Positions 10,532 through 22,865 of a stretch of 64,000 nucleotides of DNA are shown in pieces; position 1 is the first letter of the stretch, and every line of letters starts with the position of its first letter. The stretch spans positions 98,243,298-98,307,297 of the forward strand of contig CM041783.1 in the NCBI GenBank assembly GCA_023374045.1. The letters run 5' to 3'. The position numbers and the translations under genes were made by a program. The notes beneath the pieces are model-generated. The model was not told the DNA's origin. It did no database searches and worked only from the letters and a program-made list of their open reading frames with translations. This DNA is from Limonium bicolor. Taxonomy: Eukaryota > Streptophyta > Magnoliopsida > Caryophyllales > Plumbaginaceae.

Positions 10532-11723
10532 TCATACCCAAGAAAAAGTGTAGTTTGCCAAGATCTTTATTTTGATCTCTTTCTCCAGTTTCTGTTTTAC
10601 ATTATCTATTTCTTGTTGATTGTTTCCTGTGATGAGGATATCATCAGCGTAAACAGCAAGGAAGGTGACTTGTTTTAAATTATTTTTAAAGAAGAGAGAA
10701 GAGTCATTAAAAGATTGAGTGTATCCTAGGGTTTCTAGGAAACATGCTGAGATGAGCAAACCATTGCCTGGACGCTTGTTTTAATCCATAGAGGTATTTC
10801 TTTAAGCGGCAGGCATTGATTTGTTCTCTGTATTTAAAAACTTTGGTAGCTGCATGTATATTTCTTCATGAAGATTGCCATGAATGAAGGCATTGTTGAC
10901 ATCAAGTTGGTCAATTTTCCATTTCTGTTAACAGCTATGGTTAAGATGGTTCTGATTTTGGTCATTCGAACATAGGGGAGAATGTTTCTGTGTAATAAAG
11001 ACCATACCTTTTGGCTGAAACCCTTAGCAACGAGGTTCTTTAATAACGTTCTATAGTGCCTCCAACCTTTAGTTTAGTTTTTTAAAACCCACTTACAACC
11101 TATTGCCTTTTTATGTTTTGGTAATTGGTTAATTCCCATGTACCATGTTCTGTTAGGTTGTAAGCTCGGTATTGATGGCATCTACCCAATGTTGTTTTTG
11201 TGGCTTCCTCGTATGTTTGGGGATCTTTGATGTCAAGATATTTTCAATTGTTGTTTGGTTTTGGACAGATGTAGCAGCTAGGGAGAGAGTAGGTGATATC
11301 GGTGAGAGAATTGAGGAAGGTTGGGTTGTTATCAGAACAGATGTGGATGAAGATATGAGTCTGCTTTTGAAGATTTCAGTAAAGGGGTTCTTGGTCAAGA
11401 AAGCAGAACTGGTATGGTAGTCTTGTAAGTATGTAGGAGGTTGGCGGGGTCTTGAAGACCTTCTGAGTGTATCCTGAGAGGGTGGTAGATTGTTTGATGA
11501 TGTTTGGGGGTGAGTATCTGTGTGTGTTTGTATTTGGTTCTGGAGTTGTGTATCAAAAATGGAGGTTGGTTGTGTCTCTGTTGCTGTATTTTGTTGTAAA
11601 GTGGTGGGTTGTGGGAAGGTGAAAGGGAAGTTCATCATCTGAGACATATATGGGCTGGGCTGGTCTGGTGTTGTGGGCTGGTCAGTGGTAAGAGGGTTTT
11701 GAAAAGAGAAATATGAGGAGGTG
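10532..11723 (-). pseudogene. Copia linker and reverse transcriptase (degenerate)
   Basis: The upstream part (about 11153-11723) encodes a Pro/Gln/Ser/Thr-rich linker ending RRSSRPRQPPTYLQDYH, typical of copia between integrase and reverse transcriptase. It then runs into the RT start (HWVDAINTEL). Downstream, the frame at 10532-10759 carries the catalytic motif as LAVYADDILITGNN; copia elements usually have YVDD, so the second residue is substituted. Between these two pieces the RT fingers region is recognisable only in scraps (for example YLYGLKQASRQW) across several frames. It would copy element RNA into cDNA if intact, but is clearly inactive. Confidence 0.85.
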
Positions 11724-11728
11724 GGTGT

Positions 11729-13333
11729 TGCTAATACGGAAAATTGTAGGATGAAACTATATATAAAAGAATAAAATAATAAACTAAACCTACAACTCTA
11801 CTACGGGTATAAATAAAACCCCTCGGAGTATAGTGTAAATATATTACGACGAGAGAATCGTACCCAAGGGACTTATAGAAACTAGTCCTAATCCGGGCAA
11901 AAAGCCTATTCTATAACAGGGGGGAAAGTAAGTGTGTAAGTACAAATAAAGAAAAACTACCTAAAACCTAGTCTAAAATAGTATTTATAATGATCTACCC
12001 AGATTCGAAATGGCAACGTCATAAAAACACAAATGAACACCAAGGGAAAGAATAAATTCCGAACCAACCAACTTTTAGTACTGCCGGATATTATGCCGAC
12101 ATACAAAATGCACCCGGCAAAGACAAGAACCTTGAATGTGCCGGACGTGTTGCAACCCATGCCATCCGGCATGCTCAAAATGTCAATTTACCTCTTCCAG
12201 TTCGAAGCGGAACTAAGCACTCCCTAATCATTATCGAGACTAACAATATCTAGGTAATCAACGAACCGAAAAAGGGAGAATTCTAAGCCTTAAATTTCAT
12301 CCTTTAAGTTAAAAGACAAATAGAAAGACCACTTGGAATTCCTCAACCTTTCTGCCTTACCAAGGTCAGAATTGAAGTACTTGGAAGAAGAAACAACTTC
12401 ATTCCTAATTGCAATAACACAAAATTCCAAGTTGAACTTATATCTTTTATTGAGTGATCATAGTGCATTTACAAAGAGAACCATTTCTAACCAGAGAAGA
12501 CAAAGAATTCTACATCACCATCCACACAACTACAAGAAAAGAATACAAAGAGGGAGAAGGAGATCTTAATAGCCTTAACCCGATAAGGTCTTCTTCTCTC
12601 TTGCATGAATGGATCCGTAGACTTCTTTGGACACCAACAATGAAGTGAGGCGAAAAATAGAAGTGAATGGAGTGGATTTGGTATGTTGAAGTGTGAGTCA
12701 AATGATCACATGAGTAGGGTATTTATAGGTGTTGGAAGTGATTCTATGGAAGAACATATCTTAATGATGTCTTTCCATAAAGACACACCTCCAAGACATG
12801 TCTTTAGTAAAAGATACCTTTTACTATAGTTGTATTGGTATGGAAAGACACATCACCAAATGATGTCTTTCCATAGTGTCTTCTCATCCAAAAGATATCT
12901 TTCCAACTAAAAGACACCTCTTCACCATAAGACACCTTTTCACCATGAGACACCTTTTCACCAAAGACACCTTTTTTGTCAAATGCACCTCTTCATCAAA
13001 ACACAACCGCTTCATCAAAAGACACCTCTTCATGTACTGCTACCTTCTGGTGAACTGAGGCAACTTTTTACTTGTGCTGGCTAGGATGTACCCGACAACA
13101 TACCCGGCATAACACCTTTTCTGCTCCACGCTTGTGCCGTGCAGGAGTTAACCGGCCTTATGTCCGGCATTTTGGTCAAAAGTGTTTCCTTGCATGAAAA
13201 CATATAAAAACATAATACTGAACAAATAGTACACTTTAATACATAATAAACATAAATATTAACTACTTAACCTTATTTATATAATATAATCCTAAATCTA
13301 GTACATAAAAATATGATAAGTTTTGCTGCTTAT
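11729..13333 (-). repeat. tRNA-Asp gypsy 3' LTR (most of it)
   Basis: It matches 29977-31649 along its length. It is cut at CTTAT (13329-13333) by the LARD insertion, and the last two bases (CA) resume at 27642-27643. Frames inside it (for example 12333-12569) are not genes. Confidence 0.9.
12916..13035. repeat. 18-bp GACACC minisatellite, about 7 units
   Basis: Tandem units of the form GACACCTTTTCACCATGA or GACACCTTTTCACCAAAA. The matching array in the other LTR of the same element (31156-31350) has 11 units. Confidence 0.85.
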
Positions 13334-15745
13334 TAAATACCCCAAACTTGGTAAGTTGTGTAAATGTTAAACTATGGTATTTAAAGGCTAAAAAGTGCCT
13401 TAGAAATATAAATGAACCCTTTAAACCATGGTAAAACACAATAAACACTAAGACACGGTTTGAGCAAAATATGCTCTAAGCTTGGAGTGAACTTGGCTAG
13501 GACCCAAAGCCTACCAGACTTGATAATATTTAATTATGACTTTATAAGGCTAATTAAGTCCTTAGGAAACTTTGGTAGACAATGAAACCAAACAAAACAC
13601 AAATAAATACCTTAAGGTCAATATGGGCTAAATGTGCTCTAAGCTTGGGATAAATGTGTATAAGACCTAATGGTCATACCTATGCCTTATTTATATGTTA
13701 ATGAACATATTAAATCAATTACCAAAGAAAACCAAGCTTGAAAACAAGTTAAAACACAAAAAGTGCTTTAAGGAGTCTTAAAGCACGTTTTTGAAAATTG
13801 TCTTGTAAATGAGTTTTGAATGGCTAAATGTCCATCATTACTCTTTAATTAACATGTGTACTATATAGTATCACATTTGGGTGGCTATATCAATGGGAAA
13901 TCAAAATTTCACTTCTATGTGCCTTGTTTTTGGTGAATAGTGATTTTTATAAGCTAGTTTGTAACATATGTTACTATAAGTGAGACAATTGATTAATAAA
14001 GTCTAAAATACCCCTAGGTACTATTGGGGGCCGGTTTTTAAGGTGTGGTGACTCACCACCCTGTTAGTTTACTAAGAAAAGAAAGAATGACTAATTAATG
14101 TACTATTTGCTTTATAAGAATAAATATCTTAACAAAAGCAAACTTATCTCCTCATTCTCTTTCTTTCCTTTCATTTCCCACGGTGGCCACCTTCTTCCTC
14201 CTCTCTCCTCGGTTTCCAACAGACACCATTCATCCATTCAACCCTTCATTCTTCTTTCTTCTACTTGTACATGACTCCGAATTTAATTCCGAGACTACCG
14301 TTCTCTTAGTTGAGCAAGCTCTACAACATAGTCCTTTCAAATCATCAAAACCACCATTTCGGTGCCAAGAGAACTTCCATGGAAGGAGCTTGAGCTAATA
14401 TTTTTATGCCTTGTGATCACCTTTGCTTCAAGGTAAGGAAAAACCAAAGAAATTCCATTTCCTCCATGTTTTGTCATTGACCGAAAATATTCATTGATGA
14501 GCTCCTTGTTTGCTTTGTTCTAGCTCCATTTGAATCTTTCAAGGACTAGGTGGAGTCCTCTCTTCATAGATATTCAAACACCCTTCAAAGATCAAGGTAA
14601 AACAACTACATTAATGTTTTGAAATAATGTAAACCTAGGGTTTACAATGAGATGAAGCATAAAGCTTATATACTCATTCCAATGTTGTATATTGTTTTAG
14701 TTGACAAGGAAAGAAATGCCTTACCGGTTTTAAGAGGAAACAAGAAAGAAGTTTGTGTGGAAAAGAGGTAAACATGCTATCTCAATGTGGTTTAATGCCT
14801 TAGGAGAAATGAGCTTATAATGCTTGCTAAAACTACCTAAAGAGCAAATGGTGAATGACTTAGTAAGGTGTTTCTCAAGGAGACTAGTAAAGGAACATAT
14901 GTCTTGGTGTGTGTATTGCAGGTCAAGGCTTATATATTGTGGAAATTCAGTGTTTAAGGTTATGCAATTTAAGGGCCTAAGAGCCATGTTATTTAAGGGC
15001 CTAAGTGCCAAGCAATTTAAGTTATGCACTATATTGTGATGTAGTGCTAAATGTGTGAAGTTTGTGTATAAAAATGTTTTGATGGATTTTAGGTGTTCTT
15101 GAATGAAATAAGGTAAAAACCTAAGTGGTTGGATGTGAGTATATACAGAGAAGCTATGGCCAAATTTGGGAAAATGTGTAAGAAGATCTAAGTGTTTTAA
15201 ATGGTTTTGATGAACTAGGAAGTGTTAAAGGTGAATAAATGTTTACTTGAGAAGAAAACAAGTATTAAGGTGATTTAGAGTGATGCAAGGATTTAGGTGT
15301 TATCTTGGAAGTTCTAGGAATTCAATGTGTGTTTTGAGAATGTATTAAAGTCTTGAAGAAGTTTGTTTAAGGTTTAGGTTATGTGATGTGCAAGGTGGGA
15401 ATAATGTATAGATAAGGTTTTGAGAAAGGAACTTTAAGGAGTTGTGAAAGAGAAGATTTGGTTAGTAAGAGAAGATGCTTGGGAGATGATGTTATGATGG
15501 TGAGGAAACACTTTGGTATAAGGTTATTAAGGATGACACCACTTGAAAACTAGGAGAAAACATTGTAAGTGTTAGAAATTTTGTGAAGATATAAGTAAAG
15601 GTTAAGGAATTAGAAAAAGAGTTTTGTGAGTGTTTAAGGATATCTTAAGGTGTGTTTGAAGTGCCCAAATGAGGTTAGGGTATACTAGGATATATGGGGT
15701 GAAGTTTGGAGTTGAATGTAAAAAGGAAAACAAAGATCTGGGGCA

Positions 15746-15930
15746 GACCGGACTTGCGACCGGACTTGCAAGTTCGGTCGGGCCCAGTTTACCCTGTGAG
15801 AATTAGTTTCTGGAATGGACCGGACATAGGACCGGACTTACAAGGTCGGTCGGAGTAGAAATTTTGGCGGAAATGTGTTCTGGAATCGACCGGACATGGA
15901 CAAGTCCGGTCGGTAAGTCCGGTCGGACCA
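15746..15930. repeat. Three CCGG hairpins spaced about 72 bp (LARD 5' LTR)
   Basis: Three inverted repeats start at 15746, 15818 and 15887. The first pairs GACCGGACTTG with CAAGTTCGGTC with one mismatch. The second pairs GACCGGAC-type sequence with GGTCGGTC. The third pairs CGACCGGAC (15887-15895) with GTCCGGTCG (15904-15912) perfectly. The same set recurs in the 3' LTR at about 25289-25470. Confidence 0.85.
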
Positions 15931-17051
15931 AAACATGGGTTAAGGTTATGAAATGATATGTAATGATGGGGATTGATTAGTAATGATGTTATAAAGTTGT
16001 TAAGGACATGTTAGGTGAGTTTATAATGACAATAAGTGGGTGAAAAGTTGTATGAAATGTAAAAGTAAAACAAATTAAGAAGTGAAGTTATGTAACTAAG
16101 TTAACGGGGAAAAAGTTATAAGCATTAGACATTAAATAATCATGCAACCCCCGATGTTAATAAAAAGTACATGTAATGTTATCAGTTGTTCGAGAATTGC
16201 TCGAGGAACATAAGTGGACGTGGTAAAGTGGACTCCGGTGACAGGTATGGTTTTCTTGCAACCTGTGTCCTACCGGATTACACCGGCTTGTATGCCAATA
16301 TGTTTTTATGAGTGTTTGCCACCTTGTAAGATAAAAACATGTAATGAGTTTATAGTAATTCATTTATGTGGCGAATTTGGCCTCCGATACCATTTAACCT
16401 CAAATATGTGTTAAACCTTAGCTAACCAAATCTAGGAACACATGAGTGATCGGTATTCGGAGTTGACGACCCAAACCTTGGGAACGTTCTAACCACGGCT
16501 ATGTGTGAGTTAGTTGGATATTGTTGTTGTATGCAAGTGTGTGAACCTCCCTTGTGTGCTTAACTCGGTTATGATACCGTATGGTGTGTGGATGTGGTAG
16601 GCTCCATAATGGATCTCTAACTACTTATTTATAAGTGTATATGTACTAATGGGGGGTGAGGAGTCCGGTTGTTCCGGCCACGCGTGTGATGGACGGGAGT
16701 CGATGTCATATCCGGTTCGGCTCTCTTGGTGTATGTATAGGTGGTATTCCAATTTGGTTTCTACCTTCCCTTAGCTTATCCAAAGCTAGTTACTGACTCA
16801 CGTCGGGCCACAGGGGCATACGAATGTTATTTCGGTGTGCTTGGGATCACTATATCCGACACACCTTGGGTATAAGTTAACCGTTCTATATAACTGGACG
16901 GTAACGAGGTTGGTAACGAGCTTAACATGGGATTGGCAAAATCCCTAGGCTCACATGGTATACTAACTATGGTGGAAGGTTCCTTGTGAGAACCGATTTT
17001 ATGGTGTTATGTAATGTTATGGTGCTATGCAAATTCCCTTGCTATGCTATG

Positions 17052-17062
17052 GTATATATATA

Positions 17063-17098
<36 letters not shown>
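17052..17098. repeat. TA microsatellite in the LARD 5' LTR
   Basis: An almost pure (TA)n tract with one break. The corresponding tract in the 3' LTR is 26592-26634, so the two LTR copies differ in repeat number. Confidence 0.95.
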
Positions 17099-17100
<2 letters not shown>

Positions 17101-17915
17101 ATGTTTTAAAATGAATGCGATGTTATCATGTCGCGAAACAAGAAAGGTTTGTTATGTTTTGTTATGTGAGGAATGAGATATGTGGGGATATGGAGTGTGT
17201 GGATCATGGAAATGAATCCCATTTGTGACAAGAGGCGTTTAAGGATAACCCGATTAATGGGTACGTGTCGTTCATTAAGGAAGTAGCTCCGTTTAGAGGA
17301 GAGCCACTCTAAGGTTAAAGGGATCATTGGATGATTTGTTAAGTGTGGATGTGTTGGATATATGTTGAGCCCATTGAGGCGTATGCAAAGTGTTTGTGTT
17401 TATGGTTTGTATGCATGATTTAAATATAATCAACTGCATGCTAAGACGACAATTAGTTGTGCGTGGCCCGGTAGCATGTGGGCTGCGGGATTACCATACC
17501 AGCAAAGGTGCTGAGCCCCTTGGGGGCCACCCTTTCTCTCCTTTTCTATTTCAGGTACAAGGAGCTGGAAGCCGTTCGAGAGTAGGACGGGGTAGATGTT
17601 ATACATGGGTAGCCATTTAAATGGCGTAAGCATTGTAGGCGTAGTAAGACCGAAATTGTTATCGGCATTAGTTTGTAAATACTCGGTACGGTTGGAATGT
17701 AATAAGTATATGGGTTGTTGTTAAGGGAAGCAAATGTTACGTGTAGTTGCTCGGAGTCTAGTCCATCAGACCGATACAAAGTACATGTATTAGCCTTGTT
17801 AGCCACGTGGGTGGTTAACGGCGTGTAACACCATTGAAATAAGTAATGTGATGAGTTGAGTTTCCGCTGCAGATTGTTGTTATGTGTTTGTTGTTGGATG
17901 GGGTGTTACAAAAAG

Positions 17916-17927
17916 TGGTATCAGAGC
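17916..17927 (+). promoter_or_regulatory. LARD primer-binding site, initiator tRNA-Met
   Basis: TGGTATCAGAGC, the usual complement of the plant initiator tRNA-Met 3' end, starts 5 bp after the 5' LTR. It is intact, so the element kept its cDNA-priming signal. Confidence 0.95.
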
Positions 17928-20900
17928 GAAGTATCGCTCTGATGACTGAATTACCGAGCTTAGGAAGTACCGAGTTAGGATTTAAGTACTTTGGGTTAAG
18001 GGTTGAGTGATAGCGTGAGAGATACGCTAGTAAGGAACTACCAGTGAATACTGGAAACCTACTATATCCATCCCACCCTCCACAATCCCTGTTATATAAC
18101 TTGGGAAACAACGCAGAGAGATGGAAGTCCACTCTCATACTCGGGAATACCCGATCTGGCTGTTATTAAATACCTTTAGGGTACGGAGAACCTGTCATAC
18201 GGTAGATCCCGAAAACTGGGAATCCCGGAGACGGTTCCCATCTAAACATGTTAACCGCATTTCATAGCGAAGAGCGAAGAATCATGGTACAGAAGAATAG
18301 AATTTCCGGCAACCTGGGTCGACATGCTGAGCAGTCGAGAACAACCAGCTTGCAACGCACCAACCGTGCAACAGGCAAGAAATGGATTAATAAACCCGAG
18401 ACGAGTGTCTACGGGACCACAGTTGATAAATAATACACCAACGGTATATCAACCGACAAGGGAACTACAACGTAGTGCCCAAATACGTGGAACGGGCTAC
18501 AAAGAGAATACAATACTAAGAAAAAGGGGTCTCCCAGAATGGGAAACACCCTAGTTATGATTATCATGTGAAAACAGTGAGAAGTCACCTAGAGGAGTAT
18601 TTATCAAGGCAGTAAGATCAGTGAGGGCCAACAAGGCCACTGATGACAATAGGGTCAAAACAATACCACAATCGGTATGTGTCAAACCGATAGCCAGTTA
18701 GCATGGCGCACTTGCCATAGCAAGTGCTGCTATAACAGGGCTGTTCGGGAAATTTATAACCACTACAAAGTACTTGGAAAGTACCATAAAGTTAATGTGA
18801 TTGTCATAACAGTGGAAGGGCCTGTTAGCCTAACCTCTGCAATTGGAATACACCAGTCAGCAAGAAGCTAGACTTGGCTAAGGTAAGAAGATGTTGTGAA
18901 CCATGAAAATTTTCTTTCAAACCCAAATTTATTCAAACCCTTTCTTTTCAAAACCAGATTTTCTTTTCAAACCAACACTTCTTTCCAACCTTCTTTTAAA
19001 CCAAACCAGTGAAACCAGGGGCAATTGACAAGGATACAACAGTGGATAAACCTTCCCTCGATTAAGTTCGGGAAGCAAGGAATGAATATTGTCACGGGAC
19101 AATATAAGGGAGTTGACAACAGAATACTTCACCTAGGCGTGTGACGGACACTACAAGTGTACCAACTGTGTTGTGGGACGACCGCACTCCGATAGGAGCA
19201 TGTGGGCCTGACAGACCTACTTATAGGTTAGTTGGTAAGTAGTATGTATCAGTATGATACCCCATATATGTATACGAGTAGAGTCCGAAACACGGGAAGT
19301 AGTCGACTCCGTCTACGGTCAGCAGTATAAATCAAACGAGAGCTAGAGATTACAAGGAATGGTTGAAGTTAAGGAACTCAGTTAAGTTAACGAGACTAAA
19401 GGAATTAGTGAATTCCTTTCAAGGAAATGTTTAAGAGTCAGGAGGTGCGAAGTGCACTAACTGAATGTAAAGACAACTTATATGACTTAAGATCCCCAGG
19501 GATAAACATGATAGCTGGAAAGCAGGGCAAGGCAGATGCCTAATGTGGACACAGTAAAGTGCAATGGACGGGATGAAATTCCCAGAATGAGTACCTACAT
19601 TATTAGGAAATGATGACCTTCACAGAAGAAGAGATAATACCAGTGAAGAACGCAAAAGGCGTGGCTAACTGAATGTACCAATAACTGTGAACCAGATGTA
19701 AAGGCATAACTTAACAACACCCAGGAGAAATCCTTGAAGGGTGTTCGCATCAACAATTGTTGAACGAAATACATGACAGAAACACAAGGGTTGAAATTAA
19801 CACCCAGTTTAGACATAAGTTGTCAGGAGACGGACTGACAACCTAAGGGGCATCCCATGAAAGGAAACGGAATGCAACGACCTTGTCATGGAGCCCACTA
19901 CAACCTCTAAACATGGAATGTTGTACAGAGAAGTACATATGTGTGGACAGCCTACAATGAGCCCAGCTCAAGGCAAATAAGGCTTATAAGCCATAAGCAA
20001 GATATGTTATATAAATTCGATTGATTGTAGAAGTTTATGTTGTATAAGTGGATAAGGTGGTAAGCGAACCACTGCATTAAGAGTGGGGATACCTCTCGAT
20101 ATTGTGAGACCGCAGAAGCGGTAGTTATGTGAATCAAGTTCAAGAAATATGTGGAGGATGGACCACGTTGTTATTACCCCAGGATGATTTGAATAAAATA
20201 ATACGAAAGAAGTGCTCATACCAGTTGTGTACACAGGAAGAGTAATAAGTCTGATAGCAATCACCATAGGTGTGTGAAGCTAAATGTGTAGCGAACAACG
20301 CTCAAGAAACATAAAGGCTCAAAAAAAAAAATAGTATATTCAAAAAAATCAGCCAAATAAGTGGCCAGATAAACCCAGTGTAATAGCGGAAGCTAATATA
20401 AGCGGATGCAGTATAAGTTGATGTTGTATAATGAGTAAGGATACGGTGCGCAATAAGCGACCGTTGTATGAGTATTGTTAGATGATAAAATGGTGAGTGA
20501 GCAGAGTTATGAGTTAACCCAGGGGAGTACAACAGTAAGTGATAGCAAAGAACCGAGCAGTAAGCCGGTGCAAGTATTATGTGATAAGAATTTCGTAAAA
20601 CACAGTGTAAATTCCTATCGCAATCGCATGAGAGATTTACTGTCAAGAGTTTACGCCTCTGCACTCTGTATGACTGAGTGTTTTGGTATTGCACTTGCGC
20701 AGTAATGATCATGGGATAGCTAGGAATCAGAAGCATGGTAATTGTGGAGGAATAATGTTATAATGGCCGATGCATAGGTAATGCAAGGCCGCAGGAATGA
20801 AAGAGTACTTGTACAAAACCAAATGTGGAGACATGATAATAAGTGATAACAGTAGCACTAATTTCCAAATATCGGTATGAAATATACCCCAGGTGTGAGA

Positions 20901-22848
20901 AATAACTGAGAGAGCACTACACATTAGGTAGTAGCTCAATCTCAACCGACAGTAAGTCGGTAGAAGCAAGTCAATCATTGTGAATTACATAGTGGTTTAC
21001 GCTGTAAGCTATTGGAGAAGTGGATGGAAAATCGTGAAACTCACCGAATTCGCTCAGGGTAAGAGATACCATGCGTCGGTTGAGAAACCATTCTTCCCAA
21101 GATAATGGTAATACATTGGAGATGTACAATACAGTAACAGTAACGAATGGGGCAAACTAGCCTATAATTACCAGAATGGCGCAGCAGAGGCCAAAGTGAG
21201 CCCATGCATCAAATGCCGAATATACATGCGGAATATGAAAAATGGTTACTTATCAATGCCTAAAAGCCTCACAGGCCAGGACCGAAAACCGGTTACGAGT
21301 TAGAACTCCAATGCGAATTCTTGGTTTAAGGACTAAACCGCCAATATGGTTAAGATCCTCTAATCAAATCCATTGTGTAATAGACCGCGTGGAAGTCAAA
21401 ACACTTCACGACGGCAGAACATTTTAAGCCAAGGTTTAGTGATTGATTACGTGGGCGTAATCCCTTTAAGGGGGGTAGAGCGCAAAACCACTTAGTGTGT
21501 TTTACCGTACAAGTGTACGTGAACGGGGTGTGCATAGCACAAAATGATTGTTATGATGGTTGGCGCGTGTGTTATATAAACATACGCATTTATTTGTGGT
21601 TAAATTGTGGTAATTACGCACAGAAGATGCGAATACCATTGTGGGAAGTGGTTTATCTTGTTAACAGTGGTGTGTGAGAGTACAAGTGGAAGGGAGTAAA
21701 GAAACTCCCGGGGAACTAAAACCCCGACGGTGCATAAATGTAAACCATGTATTGTATTTTGATAAAAAATATATGTATATATATACAATGTTGTGATTTA
21801 TGAAGGGTATGAGACCAACATAGAACCTAGTGAGAATTAAATTCCCTAGGTAACTTGAATTAAGTTGGATTTGGATGATGATTGATAGACGGAGTTCTAT
21901 CCCTTGGAGATGTTATGATTATGACTAGAAGGATTCAAAGATAGAAAATGAGATATGCTTGAATTAATTGTTGGTTGAAAAAGAAGTGGGAGGTGAAACT
22001 TGATTATCATGAGATCAAGGGAAGCCGAACACAAATTGGGGTGGAAAGATAGTTCAACACTGATGCTGATCACATCAGGTTGGATGACTCTTGAAGCTCC
22101 CTGTAAGTGGTCACAAACAACCATGTTAAGAAAAATACAAGGAGCATAAATTGGACTTGGAGTTGCGTGGTGTTTTCAAAAGGATTTTCAATTGGTGTTT
22201 CAAACAATCGATTAATATTTTGAATAAAAGATCTTCTTATACTTAACCTAGTAAAGAATATTTTTGTAGTACTTGCTCACGAGCTGAGGACGTATGAGCC
22301 TTTGTCTTCGGACCGGTGACATGAGAAGTATATATGTTAAAAAATTAAGTGAATGTTTTGATCTCCCAAAGGAACGGGGACCAGAAGGTGTCCATCGCGA
22401 GGGTTCTGCGGGATCACAGTGTATATGTACTCAACGTGGGATTCGAACCCATGGAGAGATGGAAAAGGTATTTCTGTTTGATATACATGCTAAGACATGT
22501 TGTGTGGAATAAGTAATAAATATTATGTTAGACCTTGAGTTCTAATGTGAGTGGGTTCTGAATTGATTGTGTTACCCGGGCCTACGAGTCCAAATGTGGT
22601 TATGTCACCCAGACCTAAGAGTCTGAGGGATATTGTATAGGTGCAAGTGTGGTGAAGGTACCCGGACCATTAAGTCCGAGGTTACCATGTGAGTATGATA
22701 TTTTATGTATAATGTGGATATGTTGCCCGGACCATTAAGTCCGAGGTTGGATGTAAAGGGTGGTTGGTAATGGAAGTTTACGGCTATAAGTAATTCCCGT
22801 ATTCTAATCCAATGATGCGAGGAAATGTGAACTTCGAGGACGAAGTTC

Positions 22849-22865
22849 TTTTAAGGGGGGTAGAT
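22849..22865 (+). promoter_or_regulatory. LARD polypurine tract
   Basis: The stretch TTTTAAGGGGGGTAGAT lies directly before the TGAAATACC start of the 3' LTR, the plus-strand priming site. Confidence 0.9.

Larger units (their letters stand above)
13334..17910 (+). repeat. LARD 5' LTR, 4.58 kb
   Basis: Aligned with 22866-27636 along the whole length. Its first bases read TAAATACCCC where the 3' copy has TGAAATACCCC, so one G is lost at the element edge. A pyrimidine-rich stretch (14150-14220) follows a TTTATAAGAATAAAT segment (about 14112) that could serve as core promoter. Small frames such as 14183-14398 occur in both LTRs only in altered form and are not treated as genes. Confidence 0.9.
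17911..22865 (+). other. LARD internal region, non-coding
   Basis: Almost 5 kb with no gag, protease, RT or integrase motif in any frame; the longest open frames are short and lack domains. Visible structure includes a second polypurine-like block at 21461-21479 and four GC-rich inverted motifs before the real polypurine tract, at about 22575, 22608, 22661 and 22726. The last two contain CGGACCATTAAGTCCG, 65 bp apart. A poly(A)-rich stretch lies at 20320-20345. Confidence 0.8.

Noticed and set aside
20302..20736. 144-aa minus-strand frame
   Set aside because: It lies in the LARD interior on the strand opposite to the element, with no motif.
22435..22455. tRNA T-arm-like GGGATTCGAACCCATGG
   Set aside because: No acceptor, D or anticodon stem, and no A box, can be placed around it on either strand.
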